A stretch of DNA of 64,000 bases from CBDHEY01 sp965262305. GTDB lineage: Bacteria; Pseudomonadota; Gammaproteobacteria; Pseudomonadales; Cellvibrionaceae. The translations under genes were made by a program, and so were the position numbers. Below the pieces are notes generated by a model. That model worked only from the letters and a program-made list of their open reading frames with translations. It was not told the DNA's origin and searched no databases. Shown here in pieces: positions 8,536 through 16,842 of the stretch (position 1 is its first letter; each line of letters opens with the position of its first letter). The stretch is from positions 1,488,001 through 1,552,000 of the forward strand of contig CBDHEY010000004.1 of the NCBI GenBank assembly GCA_965262305.1, written 5' to 3'.

Positions 8536-9012
8536 TTAAAAAGAGGGGCATGGTGTTGGGAATTCGTATAACTTATTTCCAATGATAACGACACAGATAT
8601 GATGATTCGCATGTGCGCTATTAAATAATTTAGGAACGCTATTTTTTGAATAATCTTCGCCAATTTCTATCACTTTCACCGTATATTCATAAATTGGTTC
8701 TTCATATTCTGCGAGTACATAATTGGGATGACAGTTGCCGCCTTCTCCACAAGGTAAAATTTGATTACCTTCAGAATCATAAACAAGTGTGCCTTCATCT
8801 TCGCCCATATCTTGACCTTGCATAATCATAAAACTGGGTTTGCCTTTCAGCATGTCGCGTGGATCGGGAGAAAAACTTTTATAATTCATGCGATGCTTTT
8901 TGTATTTCTTTTTTGGATCGTGTGCATCGACAGAAATAGAAACAACTGCAGCGATTACAAGTGAGAATAAAAATAAAAGTGGTTTAATGATATTTCTCGG
9001 GATATTTAACAT
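8536..9012 (-). CDS. Small exported protein with four-Cys AHA/NKLY/PCP module (copy C)
   Basis: Tandem duplicate of copy B, 158 residues and the same signal peptide. Identity with B runs from about 25 bases upstream of the ATG (GCATGGTAT...CTCCTTTGTTGCATG side) through the codons for EDYSKN, then drops. The tail FNSAHANHHICVVIIGNKLYEFPTPCPSF is closer to copy A at 5506 (IIGNKLY, FPTPCP); even the DNA around the stop shares GGGCATGGTGTTGGGAAT with copy A. This points to a mosaic: an N-terminal part shared with B and a C-terminal cassette like that of A. B lies 56 bases downstream on the same strand and may be cotranscribed. Confidence 0.75.
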   Translation of the reverse strand: MLNIPRNIIKPLLFLFSLVIAAVVSISVDAHDPKKKYKKHRMNYKSFSPDPRDMLKGKPSFMIMQGQDMGEDEGTLVYDSEGNQILPCGEGGNCHPNYVLAEYEEPIYEYTVKVIEIGEDYSKNSVPKLFNSAHANHHICVVIIGNKLYEFPTPCPSF

Positions 9013-9249
9013 GCGAATCTCCTTTGTTGCATGGTATAAAAAATATTGAATTTAGCCGTTGCGGCTGGGATTTGACTGTATGATTCCTTAGTCAAGTATG
9101 CTTATAGTATTTGCATATTTAATTAGTTTCTAGTTTATTGGGCGCCAATAAGTGAAATAAAAAAATATATAATGTTGTTTTACTTTCCTTGCCATAAATC
9201 GAATGTTTGTATTTTAAATATTGCATATTTTATTGATCTTTAATTAAGC

Positions 9250-9347
9250 TGTTACGTTAAGGGGGATGCTCGGCCATCCCCTTAACAATCCCAGGCCGCC
9301 CCTCTGACACGATCGCCGCGCGATTTCCCTCGTAAAATAAAATACCC
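9250..9347. repeat. Accessory repeat, right-end fragment (copy 4)
   Basis: Contains GTTACGTTAAGGGGG, the hairpin at 9256-9286 (with one extra G) and the GACACGATCG...CCCTCGTAAAATAAAATAC end of the unit. It joins directly to the next fragment with about 100 bases of the unit deleted between them. Confidence 0.7.
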
Positions 9348-9665
9348 GACGTATCAGAAGGGGTAACTAAGCGTGCCATCGTAGAGATTTCCCCCTTTAC
9401 TAACTTGACGAACAAAGAATTAATTTTTGCTGAAATTTAGCCATGGATGGCTAAATAAGACTTGGTGTGCGGGATGCACATTCAAGTCGACAGTTAAAAT
9501 TGAGTCTTTGAGAGGGCTAACAAGTTAGAGGGGCATGTTTCTTTGGTTCCGTTTCTTTACATGAGTAAAGAAATGAACTCGCCGTAAGGCGAAACAATAA
9601 TAAATTTTATATAACTAAGGTGTTACGTTATGGGGATGCTCGGCCATCCCCTTAAAACTTCAGGG
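9348..9665. repeat. Accessory repeat, internal-to-right fragment (copy 5)
   Basis: Runs from GACGTATCAGAAGGGG through the FAEI-stop palindrome near 9435-9456, the TTTCTTTAC hairpin and a degenerate form of the 12-bp hairpin near 9627-9655. With copies 1-3 it brackets the copy B/C gene pair, so the pair sits inside a repeat-bounded segment. Confidence 0.7.
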
Positions 9666-9747
9666 CCGCCGATCTATCATCTTCGAGATAGCCTGATGCC
9701 TATAATGAATTAGAAGGCTTATTTTCAAATATGTGTAATCAATCGCG

Positions 9748-9765
9748 GATATGTGGCATAATTTT
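9748..9765 (+). promoter_or_regulatory. Shared extended -10 promoter element upstream of the Crp/Fnr gene
   Basis: GATATGTGGCATAATTTT contains an extended -10 (TGG-CATAAT, hexamer at 9757-9762), 63 bases before the ATG at 9826. The same 18 bases recur at 12364-12381 before a glycosyltransferase gene. The -35 is poor, as expected for extended -10 promoters. Confidence 0.5.
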
Positions 9766-9825
9766 CAGCAATAATTCGCGGCATTGCTGCATTTTTATCC
9801 AATACTTCTACTCGAAATATAGATT

Positions 9826-10464
9826 ATGTTAAAGAGTGTCAATTTGTTCGCAGGGCTGTCAGATCAAGCTCTGACAGAACTTGAAAAGTTGAGCGTTAGT
9901 CGAAAATACCCCAAGAACACAATTTTGTTCATGGAGGGCGACGAATCCAGTCATCTTTATATAATAAAAAAAGGGAAGGTGAGGGTCTCTGTGGCAAATG
10001 AAGATGGGCAGCAGCTTATTCTGAATTACATGAGTGAAGGTGAATATTTTGGCGAACTGTCTCTAATAGACGGGCAGCTGCGGTCTGCAACCGCCACAAC
10101 GGTTACGGATGCTGAGTTCATCGCAGTGTCTCGTAGTAGCTTTCAGCAGTTACTGAAAGGCAACCCAGAATTTTTAATGCAAGTTACTACTGAAGTTGTT
10201 AAACGGGTGAGAGATTTAACTGAGAGTGTCCGAGACCTAGCATTGTTAGATGTATATGGCCGTGTTAGCAATGTGCTCGAAAAATTGAGTGACGAAACCG
10301 GTAGAATTGATAATCCAAAAGTGACACATCAAGATATCGCCAGCATGGTGGGTTCTTCTCGTGAAATGGTCAGTCGTATTATGAAGCAATTGGTCATTGG
10401 CGGATATATCGAACAGAAATCCCAATATCTGCAAATTAATAAGACCTTGCCGCATGGGTGGTAG
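9826..10464 (+). CDS. Crp/Fnr-family transcriptional regulator
   Basis: 212 residues: a cyclic-nucleotide-binding-type beta-roll (about 10-125; GEYFGELSLIDGQLRSATA resembles the phosphate-binding cassette, with Glu and Arg in CRP-like positions) and a C-terminal winged helix with recognition region VTHQDIASMVGSSREMVSRIMKQL (about 165-190). No Fnr-type N-terminal cysteine cluster is present, so a nucleotide rather than an iron-sulfur signal is plausible. It overlaps the start of the next gene, so it may be cotranscribed with the polysaccharide genes. A CHASE2 cyclase lies about 8 kb upstream, but nothing here proves a link. Not named Crp itself. Confidence 0.85.
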   Translation: MLKSVNLFAGLSDQALTELEKLSVSRKYPKNTILFMEGDESSHLYIIKKGKVRVSVANEDGQQLILNYMSEGEYFGELSLIDGQLRSATATTVTDAEFIAVSRSSFQQLLKGNPEFLMQVTTEVVKRVRDLTESVRDLALLDVYGRVSNVLEKLSDETGRIDNPKVTHQDIASMVGSSREMVSRIMKQLVIGGYIEQKSQYLQINKTLPHGW

Positions 10465-11344
10465 TGAGTCTTTTTTGGGGCTGATAACCGTTCCCAAACC
10501 TTATTCGCTGAAGAAAAAAGTTCGTATGCTTAAAACGGCTTTTCGCTGTCATAAGAAGCTTGGATATTGGCCTGATTTTATTGATCCTAAGACCTATAAC
10601 GAAAAAATACACTATCGTAAATTTTCTGGAGAACATACGCTGTTTGCTGAATGTTCGGATAAATTTGCAGTAAGAAAATACGTCGAAAAGAAAGTAGGTT
10701 CTCAGTATCTTATTCCGCTAATTGATCATGTTAAGTTTCCAGAAGAGCTTAAGTTTGAAGACTACGGTGAAAATTTTGTCGTCAAAGCGAACCATGATTC
10801 CGGTGGGGTTTACTTGTGTAAAAATGGAAATTTTGATGCTCAAAAAATTCGAAGAAAACTTAACAAAAAACTTAAAATCGATAATGGTATCAAACGAGAC
10901 GAGCCTTGGTATTCTGATATAAAACCAAGCATAATCGTTGAGGGTTTACTGCTACATAAAAATGGGGACTTACCGGCAGATTTTAAGTTTCATGTGTTTA
11001 ATCGTCCTGACCGACCAAAGGTCATTCTTCAGGTCGATTATGGTAGATTCTCAAACCACAGCCGCACCTTTTACGATGAATTTGGTGAAGTTTTACCTTT
11101 TTCTCAGCGCAAGAAAAATCACTTTACGCCTTTAGATAAACCCAGTAATTTATCGGAGATGGTCGAAGTCTCTAAGAAATTAGCAGAAGACTTTGATTAT
11201 GTGCGCGTAGATTTATACAACGTGGAAGGAGAGATTTTTTTCGGTGAATTAACCTTCGCTCATTCATCAGGTTTTGGTCGTTTTATTCCTGACAAATACG
11301 ACCGAGTTTTAGGGGACTATTGGCCGCTTAGAAAGTCCGAATAA
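10454..11344 (+). CDS. TupA-like ATP-grasp protein, polysaccharide-linked
   Basis: About 296 residues from the ATG at 10454, which overlaps the regulator's stop; an upstream ATG at 10397 lies deep inside the regulator and is less likely. It resembles the TupA-like ATP-grasp family found among capsule and LPS genes: DPKTYNEKIHYRK near the N-terminus, VVKANHDSGGV (nucleotide-binding strand), DFKFHVFN, and VRVDLYNVEGEIFFGELTFAHSSGFGRF with the metal-binding acidic residues near the C-terminus. The family is thought to ligate amino acids or similar groups to polysaccharide, or to act as an unusual transferase; the substrate cannot be told from sequence. Confidence 0.8.
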   Translation: MGGSESFLGLITVPKPYSLKKKVRMLKTAFRCHKKLGYWPDFIDPKTYNEKIHYRKFSGEHTLFAECSDKFAVRKYVEKKVGSQYLIPLIDHVKFPEELKFEDYGENFVVKANHDSGGVYLCKNGNFDAQKIRRKLNKKLKIDNGIKRDEPWYSDIKPSIIVEGLLLHKNGDLPADFKFHVFNRPDRPKVILQVDYGRFSNHSRTFYDEFGEVLPFSQRKKNHFTPLDKPSNLSEMVEVSKKLAEDFDYVRVDLYNVEGEIFFGELTFAHSSGFGRFIPDKYDRVLGDYWPLRKSE

Positions 11345-11349
11345 AATAG

Positions 11350-11370
11350 TTTACAATACAACTTTGTAAA
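11350..11370. terminator. Weak AT-rich hairpin between convergent genes
   Basis: TTTACAA-tacaact-TTGTAAA lies between the TupA-like gene and the convergent glycosyltransferase gene. Stem is only 7 A/T-rich pairs; on the minus strand it is followed by CTATTTTATT. Tentative. Confidence 0.35.
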
Positions 11371-11413
11371 AAATACGTACTGATAAACCTTCTTCTAGTA
11401 TTTCTAACTACCG

Positions 11414-12268
11414 CTAATGTTGTTGGATTCCTGCTGGTGTAGCAATTAATTTTTGCGACTTATTTTCAGCCAAGATCTCGCGGTTTCTTTTCCAATCTTC
11501 GTCATTAACATAGCCCCGAGGATGATCCAGGTGAACACAAACGGCGCTGTAGCGAATTTGTATCGGGTTTACATTTGCGTTTTTTAATCGACGGCCAAAC
11601 TCGCAATCTAGGCCACCATAGCGCATTCTTTCGTCGAAACCATTTGCCTTTAGCGCATCTGATTTAAAGCATGAAGAGTTATGGCCATTAAATGTTTTGT
11701 TGGTGACGGTTATGTGATTATACAATTTAGCTTTCCAGCCTTTAGCTGTGAGTTTCATAAACTTGATAGAAGGCTTTACACCATTTTGTACAAGCCATTC
11801 TTTATCAAAACAGTTTTCGTTTAGAATATCATCTTTCGTTATTTGCTTGCTTGTATCCATTGGAAGCTTAAAATAACCACCAGACAAAAAGTGGTTTGGT
11901 TTTGCATTCATTCTATGAACTTCAACGAAGTCTTTCCTGGGTATACAGTCTCCATCACTAAATATGAGATACTCACCAGTCGATGCTATGATGGCTTTAT
12001 TAAGTATTCGACATTTTTGAAAACCATCGTCTTCTTGCCAAACATGTTTTACCTCAATGTTTGCCTCTTGTTTAAATTTTTCTATTAGGTCAGTTGTTTC
12101 CTGAGTTGAACCGTCATCTGCAACAACCACTTCGAAGTTTTTATCTGTTTGATTGTTATAACCCCAAAGAACCTTCTCTAGCCATGCTGGAGAGTTATAT
12201 GTCGTAAATATAACGCTTATTTTCAAAATGTATTTCTCAAGATTAATAATACCGAAAGTTAAGTTCAT
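11414..12268 (-). CDS. Family 2 (GT-A) glycosyltransferase with galactosyltransferase-like C-terminus
   Basis: Transfers a sugar from a nucleotide-sugar donor, probably onto a surface polysaccharide or lipid A-core. After the start it reads KISVIFTTYNSPAWLEK, then VVADDGS, FSDGDCIPR (the DXD-type metal/donor motif) and GGLDCEFGRRL, the last being typical of the Glyco_transf_7C region. I place the start at the ATG at 12268, which has a GGGGAAGG about 10 bases upstream; an ATG at 12334 would add 22 residues that do not look family-like. It converges on the TupA-like gene and diverges from the GT4 gene at 12482. Confidence 0.8.
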   Translation of the reverse strand: MNLTFGIINLEKYILKISVIFTTYNSPAWLEKVLWGYNNQTDKNFEVVVADDGSTQETTDLIEKFKQEANIEVKHVWQEDDGFQKCRILNKAIIASTGEYLIFSDGDCIPRKDFVEVHRMNAKPNHFLSGGYFKLPMDTSKQITKDDILNENCFDKEWLVQNGVKPSIKFMKLTAKGWKAKLYNHITVTNKTFNGHNSSCFKSDALKANGFDERMRYGGLDCEFGRRLKNANVNPIQIRYSAVCVHLDHPRGYVNDEDWKRNREILAENKSQKLIATPAGIQQH

Positions 12269-12363
12269 TTTAACCCGGCCTTCCCCTCCTTTCCAGCGCG
12301 AGCTAAGAGAACATATGTTGTTAGTACATTCCAACTTACAATTAATCGCTTATTGCATAGGTT

Positions 12364-12381
12364 GATATGTGGCATAATTTT
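12364..12381 (+). promoter_or_regulatory. Shared extended -10 promoter element upstream of a GT4 gene
   Basis: The same 18 bases as at 9748-9765, with TGG-CATAAT (hexamer 12373-12378), about 100 bases before the ATG at 12482. An AATCGC motif also precedes both copies. The duplicate suggests common control of the regulator operon and this glycosyltransferase. Confidence 0.45.
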
Positions 12382-12481
12382 ACACTAGGTTCCAAATAAT
12401 CGAGCTAACATTGTTAAAACGTAATTTTTAGGTCGTTGTGTTTTGGAGTGATTAGTTAAGATTTTGGAATGCGTAATTCAA

Positions 12482-13516
12482 ATGGCAAAAAAGCTCAAAA
12501 TAATTCATATTTTGTTTTCCAAAGGGTTTGCGGGAACCGAACGATCCACTGCAGAGTCTTGCAATTTTCAGTGTAAAGAACACGATGTCACATTGATTTG
12601 CGCTAAAAATAACACTCGCGGCAGTGGGGCATCTATAAATACCCATCTAGATGAGCGTGTCAGGGTTATACAGATTTCATCGCGCTTTTTTCTTAAAAGT
12701 AATGTTCAAAAATATATCAATAGGATTCAACCGGATGTTGTACATGCCCACTTGAGGAGAGCAACAAGGGTATTAGCGAAATGCAAAACCGAAGCGGCAA
12801 CCATTTCCACATTACATATCGGTGTAAATGGCCCTCAATTTCTGGAAATGGATGCGTTAATTGCAATTTCTCCGTGGCAAGTTCCGCAGGTTCCTGAGAG
12901 CTACAAGGGTAAGCTACAGTGGATCAGAAATTCGTTGACGCCTCATAATCACCCTTCACAATCTGACAGGACTCGACTGAGAGTAGAGATGGCCGGCGAT
13001 GACAATAGCTTTATTATCGGCGGTGTCGGTCGCCTATCAAAGAGTAAGGGTTGGGATTTGTTAATCGATGCCTATAAAAAAGCTAAGCTACCAAATGCAA
13101 AATTAATTTTAATCGGTGAAGGTAGGGACAAAGAGCAACTACTTCAATTAGCTAATCATCCAGATATCGTATTTCTTGGATATCGCCATAATGTAAAAGA
13201 CTACTATAGTGCCTTTGACGTATTTGTTTGCCCTTCAAGAGAAGAGCCGATGGGGCGTGTTATTTTAGAAGCTTTGGATGCTGGTACAGAAGTTATTGCT
13301 TCGGATATCGAAGGTCCAAAAGATATTCTTACTGAGTTTTCTGGTAGATTATTTCCTACTGAAGATGTTGAAGCGCTCAAGAGCATATTAATTGATGTAC
13401 ATGGGAGAAGGCAGAGAGGGGAGGCGTTTGAAAAACCTGATTTATCTGCCCACTACATCGATAATGTTGGAGCAGAAATGGTTGATCTTTATTATTCTTT
13501 AACAAAGATTTCTTAA
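12482..13516 (+). CDS. Family 4 (GT-B) glycosyltransferase
   Basis: Retaining GT-B glycosyltransferase, about 344 residues from the ATG at 12482 (an ATG at 12464 would add six). N-terminal Rossmann half: KIIHILFSKGFAGTERS; C-terminal donor-binding half: GGVGRLSKSKGWDLLIDAY, ILIGEGRD, FLGYRHNVKDYYSAFDVFVCPSREEP and GRVILEALDAG, with the usual E-x7-E-like acidic pair (EEPMGRVILE). Likely role is LPS core or O-chain assembly in the cytoplasm. It converges on the gene at 13543. Confidence 0.85.
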   Translation: MAKKLKIIHILFSKGFAGTERSTAESCNFQCKEHDVTLICAKNNTRGSGASINTHLDERVRVIQISSRFFLKSNVQKYINRIQPDVVHAHLRRATRVLAKCKTEAATISTLHIGVNGPQFLEMDALIAISPWQVPQVPESYKGKLQWIRNSLTPHNHPSQSDRTRLRVEMAGDDNSFIIGGVGRLSKSKGWDLLIDAYKKAKLPNAKLILIGEGRDKEQLLQLANHPDIVFLGYRHNVKDYYSAFDVFVCPSREEPMGRVILEALDAGTEVIASDIEGPKDILTEFSGRLFPTEDVEALKSILIDVHGRRQRGEAFEKPDLSAHYIDNVGAEMVDLYYSLTKIS

Positions 13517-13542
13517 AAACTCACGAAAACTATTTATTATTT

Positions 13543-14352
13543 TCACTCTCGCCAGTGTTCCTTCACCCATGGACAAGGGAGTTGAAAACAACAAATATGG
13601 CCGCGCAGGCTTTTTCTTACTCGCTTTTCTGGGTGGAAAAAATAGTTTTTTAGATGCTGTTTCGGCGATACGGGAGAATGTTTGGTCCATTGCCCCAATA
13701 GTGCATCTTGTGGGTTAGGCTCCCCGGGAAATGCAATGACCTTGGCCCCTTCCGGGAGTTTTGCTGGTTTAAAATAGCGCTCAATATAGCCTCCAAGGCA
13801 ATGAACTCTATAGTGTCTTACCCATTTATCTGGCCAAAACTTTATATCAACTTTCAAATGGTTGGTGACATAGTGCTGTTCGAATCGGTACTTGTCCCCC
13901 ATGCCTTGTGGATCTTTCTGAAAGTCTTCAAGCATGTAAGGCTGGGCGCCTATGTAGTAGCGGAATAACGTAGTTTGGCCAAGTTTTAGGTGAGGCTTTA
14001 ACCAGTTCCTTGCAAGAATGACATCTTTCTCGTCGCCATAACTAAAAAAATCATCAATGTTACTTACAATTACCGAATCTAAGTCCACAAATAATGCTGG
14101 TCCGGTGAGTCCGTCTAAATCCTTACCCCACATTGCGGTTTTGCGCCATTTCCCTGGAACATTTTGGGGGTGTTCACATCCAAGTTCTGGTAAGTCGTGA
14201 CATATGACTGAGTGATTAATGCCATTAGTATCGTCTGTGAAACAATGAAGCTCAAAAGGGGGTGTAATATTCCGAGCGATCATCGCATACAAGCGATTGA
14301 CATACTCTGGCCCGTATTTTGTCCCCCACTTAAAACATAGAACCTGCTTCAT
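13543..14352 (-). CDS. Putative GT-A-type glycosyltransferase
   Basis: 269 residues. The start MKQVLCFKWGTKYGPEYVNRLYAMI and the motifs ELHCFTDD and ALFVDLDSVIV (D-x-D) match a family of proteobacterial glycosyltransferase-like proteins with a GT8-like fold. Donor and acceptor are unknown. First gene is the one at 15305 if the three minus-strand genes (15305, 14430, 13543) form one operon; gaps are 8 and 77 bases. Probably surface polysaccharide. Confidence 0.7.
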   Translation of the reverse strand: MKQVLCFKWGTKYGPEYVNRLYAMIARNITPPFELHCFTDDTNGINHSVICHDLPELGCEHPQNVPGKWRKTAMWGKDLDGLTGPALFVDLDSVIVSNIDDFFSYGDEKDVILARNWLKPHLKLGQTTLFRYYIGAQPYMLEDFQKDPQGMGDKYRFEQHYVTNHLKVDIKFWPDKWVRHYRVHCLGGYIERYFKPAKLPEGAKVIAFPGEPNPQDALLGQWTKHSPVSPKQHLKNYFFHPEKRVRKSLRGHICCFQLPCPWVKEHWRE

Positions 14353-14429
14353 TTCTAAATTTTTCCGACTTCAAGATAAAATTGACCGGGCATTCTAACC
14401 GCCAGTCACGCTTATGTCAGCTAGAGAGT

Positions 14430-15296
14430 TTATGCAACTTTTGCTCGCTGTTGTTTGGAGTAGCTTTTTGCCAATGACAAAAAGTCCGTATCATAGTGAT
14501 GGCAAATTTTACGCCATTGGTTGATATTGCCATTTTGGTCAATGTTTGTTGTCTTTAAAGATACGCGTTGGGAGAAGAATATTGGTAGTGGTTTTGGGTT
14601 GTTATTTTTTGTTTGCTTAACGTAAGTGCCCTTTTTTAACGACATGACCTTGAACCAGAGGTCGTCGGTACTTGGTGATACCTTGGTAAATATTTCTTGT
14701 CTTATCGCATCTTTATGCAAGCTTTGAGAAGGGTATAATACGCCACCATATCCAAGAGGTAAGATATCGAGACCAGTACTATCAAGCAAAGGTTTTTTCC
14801 ATTCTCTGTAAGCTAATACATCGCCCTTATCGCAGCACCTAATCTTTCTGCTTTCGTGTGCAATGATTTGCGCCGGGTTGTCTAGATGCTCTTGATACAA
14901 GCGTGCAAGCCAATTTCTTGGGTAGATGAAGTCGTCGTCGCAGGTAGCAATTAAATGCTCGGGATATTTTTGTAGACTCTCGACAAGTTTTAAGTGGGGA
15001 GAATCTAAATTCGAATATTTAATTTTGACTTTCGGCCCAATTAGCTGCTTCACGCTTTTGGGAATCTGGTCTTTTAGCGAGTGATTGAGCCAAACAACGA
15101 TTAACTCTGGAGTCAAGGTTTGGTCTAGGAGCGCTTTGAGCACAATATGCAGAATAGGCAGTCGTGGTTCGATAGATGTCATTGAGACGATCAATGGTTT
15201 TGCCGCCTGTGTTGCGTTCACGCCTAATCTATGCACAGGAGTCAAATGATATTTAAGCGAGTGGTATATAGAAGGAGGTATTTCTCTTGCTTTCAT
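14430..15296 (-). CDS. GT2-like glycosyltransferase
   Basis: 288 residues. A nucleotide-sugar-binding half with LIVSMTSIEPRLPILHIVLKALLDQT and LIATCDDDFIYPRNWLARL (a DDD metal motif) fits GT-A transferases of the wider GT2 group. The C-terminal part contains TDDLWFKVMSLKKGTYVKQT, as in related proteins of LPS loci. It begins 8 bases after the GT4 gene at 15305 ends, so the two are very likely cotranscribed. Exact sugar not predictable. Confidence 0.7.
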   Translation of the reverse strand: MKAREIPPSIYHSLKYHLTPVHRLGVNATQAAKPLIVSMTSIEPRLPILHIVLKALLDQTLTPELIVVWLNHSLKDQIPKSVKQLIGPKVKIKYSNLDSPHLKLVESLQKYPEHLIATCDDDFIYPRNWLARLYQEHLDNPAQIIAHESRKIRCCDKGDVLAYREWKKPLLDSTGLDILPLGYGGVLYPSQSLHKDAIRQEIFTKVSPSTDDLWFKVMSLKKGTYVKQTKNNNPKPLPIFFSQRVSLKTTNIDQNGNINQWRKICHHYDTDFLSLAKSYSKQQRAKVA

Positions 15297-15304
15297 AAAG
15301 GGCT

Positions 15305-16369
15305 TTACTGCATGCTCTTGTATATATCACATAACGCTTTAGCTTCGCGTTCAATTGAATACTTATCCAAAATAAGACACCTCCCTTTTTGGCCCATTTT
15401 TACGAGTTGGTCATGATCGGAAATCATTTCACCAAGCTTTTTTGATATCGCTTTTTGATCGTTTTCCACTGTAAAGCCTTGTTCTCCATCTACTATGATT
15501 TCTGGCCAAGCACCCGCTTTGGTTGTTAATACAGCGACTCCACTAGACATAGCTTCCAGAGGAGTGAGCCCAAAGCCTTCGTTTTCACTCAAAGCTGCAA
15601 CCAATGACATGCTTTGAAATAGACGCGGCAATTCAGAAAACGGTTTTTCTCCTAGAAATTGAATTCTATCAGTTAAACCTGCGTCATTGATATCTTGCTT
15701 AAGTTTATCGACAAAACTTCGGTTATCAGGAGTCACTTTTCCAACGATAACAGCATGATAGTCTAAATTGCTTGAAAGGTGTTCTATACAAGCATTAACA
15801 AACAAGTGAATGCCCTTTTGTTCTCTTACTCTGCCGAATATTCCTATAGAGTGTTTTCCAGAAAGTCCAAGCTCCGCACGCAATGCTTCTTTGTCGTTAG
15901 GAGGGTAGTAAACATCTGTTCTTACCCCATGAGGAACAATATGTTGTGGTGGTTTTTCCAAGAAGCTAGCGGCTGCTTCACATGTGGATATGATTAAATC
16001 CATTTGTTTCATTAGCCAACGGGTGAAAGTTGAGTGATGTCTTTGCGCCGTTGATGTAAATAGTATTTTAATTTTTGCGCCAAAAATGCGTTTTAAAACT
16101 AGTGCTTGGATCATTTCATCATTTCGACGCGCATGAAATACTCTAAACTTTCCTGATCTTAATAATTTTCGGCAGAGTTTTGCTGTTTTCCAAAACCCCA
16201 TATGCAATTCGTTGTTTGGCAGGTGATGTGCCCCCATCACACGGACGTTTATCAGTGATGATTGAACCGTAAGAGTCTGTAACATGGTGGATGTTACTCC
16301 AGAGAATCGAGCGTTAGAGTTTCCCAGAATAACTTCAATTTCGGATTCTAATGGTATTCTTGGTTCCAT
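15305..16369 (-). CDS. Family 4 (GT-B) glycosyltransferase
   Basis: 354 residues, retaining GT-B. The C-terminal half is clear: SIGIFGRVREQKGIHLFVNA, DYHAVIVGKVTPDNRSF, IQFLGEKPFSELPRLFQSMSLVAAL and SENEGFGLTPLEAMSSGVAVL, with the E-x7-E pair EGFGLTPLE. An N-terminal FSGVTSTM stretch fits acceptor binding. It is the first gene of a minus-strand group of three glycosyltransferase genes. Likely acts on the LPS core or another glycan. Confidence 0.85.
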   Translation of the reverse strand: MEPRIPLESEIEVILGNSNARFSGVTSTMLQTLTVQSSLINVRVMGAHHLPNNELHMGFWKTAKLCRKLLRSGKFRVFHARRNDEMIQALVLKRIFGAKIKILFTSTAQRHHSTFTRWLMKQMDLIISTCEAAASFLEKPPQHIVPHGVRTDVYYPPNDKEALRAELGLSGKHSIGIFGRVREQKGIHLFVNACIEHLSSNLDYHAVIVGKVTPDNRSFVDKLKQDINDAGLTDRIQFLGEKPFSELPRLFQSMSLVAALSENEGFGLTPLEAMSSGVAVLTTKAGAWPEIIVDGEQGFTVENDQKAISKKLGEMISDHDQLVKMGQKGRCLILDKYSIEREAKALCDIYKSMQ

Positions 16370-16428
16370 GTTGTTACGGTGTTTTGAGCTTTCAAATAGT
16401 GATTTGAGGGGTTAACTTTGCTTCTTGA

Positions 16429-16728
16429 TTAGTTACATTTCGCAACTTTGGTCAATACTTTGTAGTTGGTTTCTATGTTGGCGGTGTTAGTGTATCCAGG
16501 CTGGGTTTCGATTTTAACGCCTTCGTTTTGTATAAATACATATCCCTTTTCACCACATTTCTTGGCGGCTTTTTTCTCGATTTTCTTTAATAAGCCTTTG
16601 TCGGAGGCAAATATGTTACCTACAGCTTGCAATCTAAAAACTCCTGGTTCAATTTCTTTTGAATTCGCTGGGAACCATTGTGCGCAACCTTGGATAAATA
16701 AAAGTAATATTAGTGTGTAGTATTTCAT
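16429..16728 (-). CDS. Small lipoprotein, hypothetical
   Basis: 99 residues. An N-terminal signal (MKYYTLILLLFIQGC) ends in a good lipobox, with Cys15 as the lipidation site. The mature part has two more cysteines (AAKKCGEKG and the C-terminal VAKCN) and resembles small proteobacterial lipoproteins of unknown role in which a Lys-rich helix precedes a KCGEKGY-type motif. It lies 59 bases upstream of the GT4 gene on the same strand but may have its own promoter. Confidence 0.7.
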   Translation of the reverse strand: MKYYTLILLLFIQGCAQWFPANSKEIEPGVFRLQAVGNIFASDKGLLKKIEKKAAKKCGEKGYVFIQNEGVKIETQPGYTNTANIETNYKVLTKVAKCN

Positions 16729-16842
16729 TTGTGGATTCAGCTCTGATGTGCACTATTAGTTAAGCTACTGAGTAGCAGTGCGTTCACATAAAACTAGATA
16801 CGGTGTTTTATAATTTAAACATTTTCTAGGTCGATTATTTAG

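Noticed and set aside
8098..8964. Plus-strand frames opposite copies B and C
   Set aside because: They are repeated only because the genes underneath are duplicated; no ribosome sites and odd composition.
5506..9012. The small exported proteins as modified-peptide (RiPP) precursors
   Set aside because: They have normal Sec signals, a conserved C-terminus longer than a usual core peptide, and no modifying-enzyme gene nearby.
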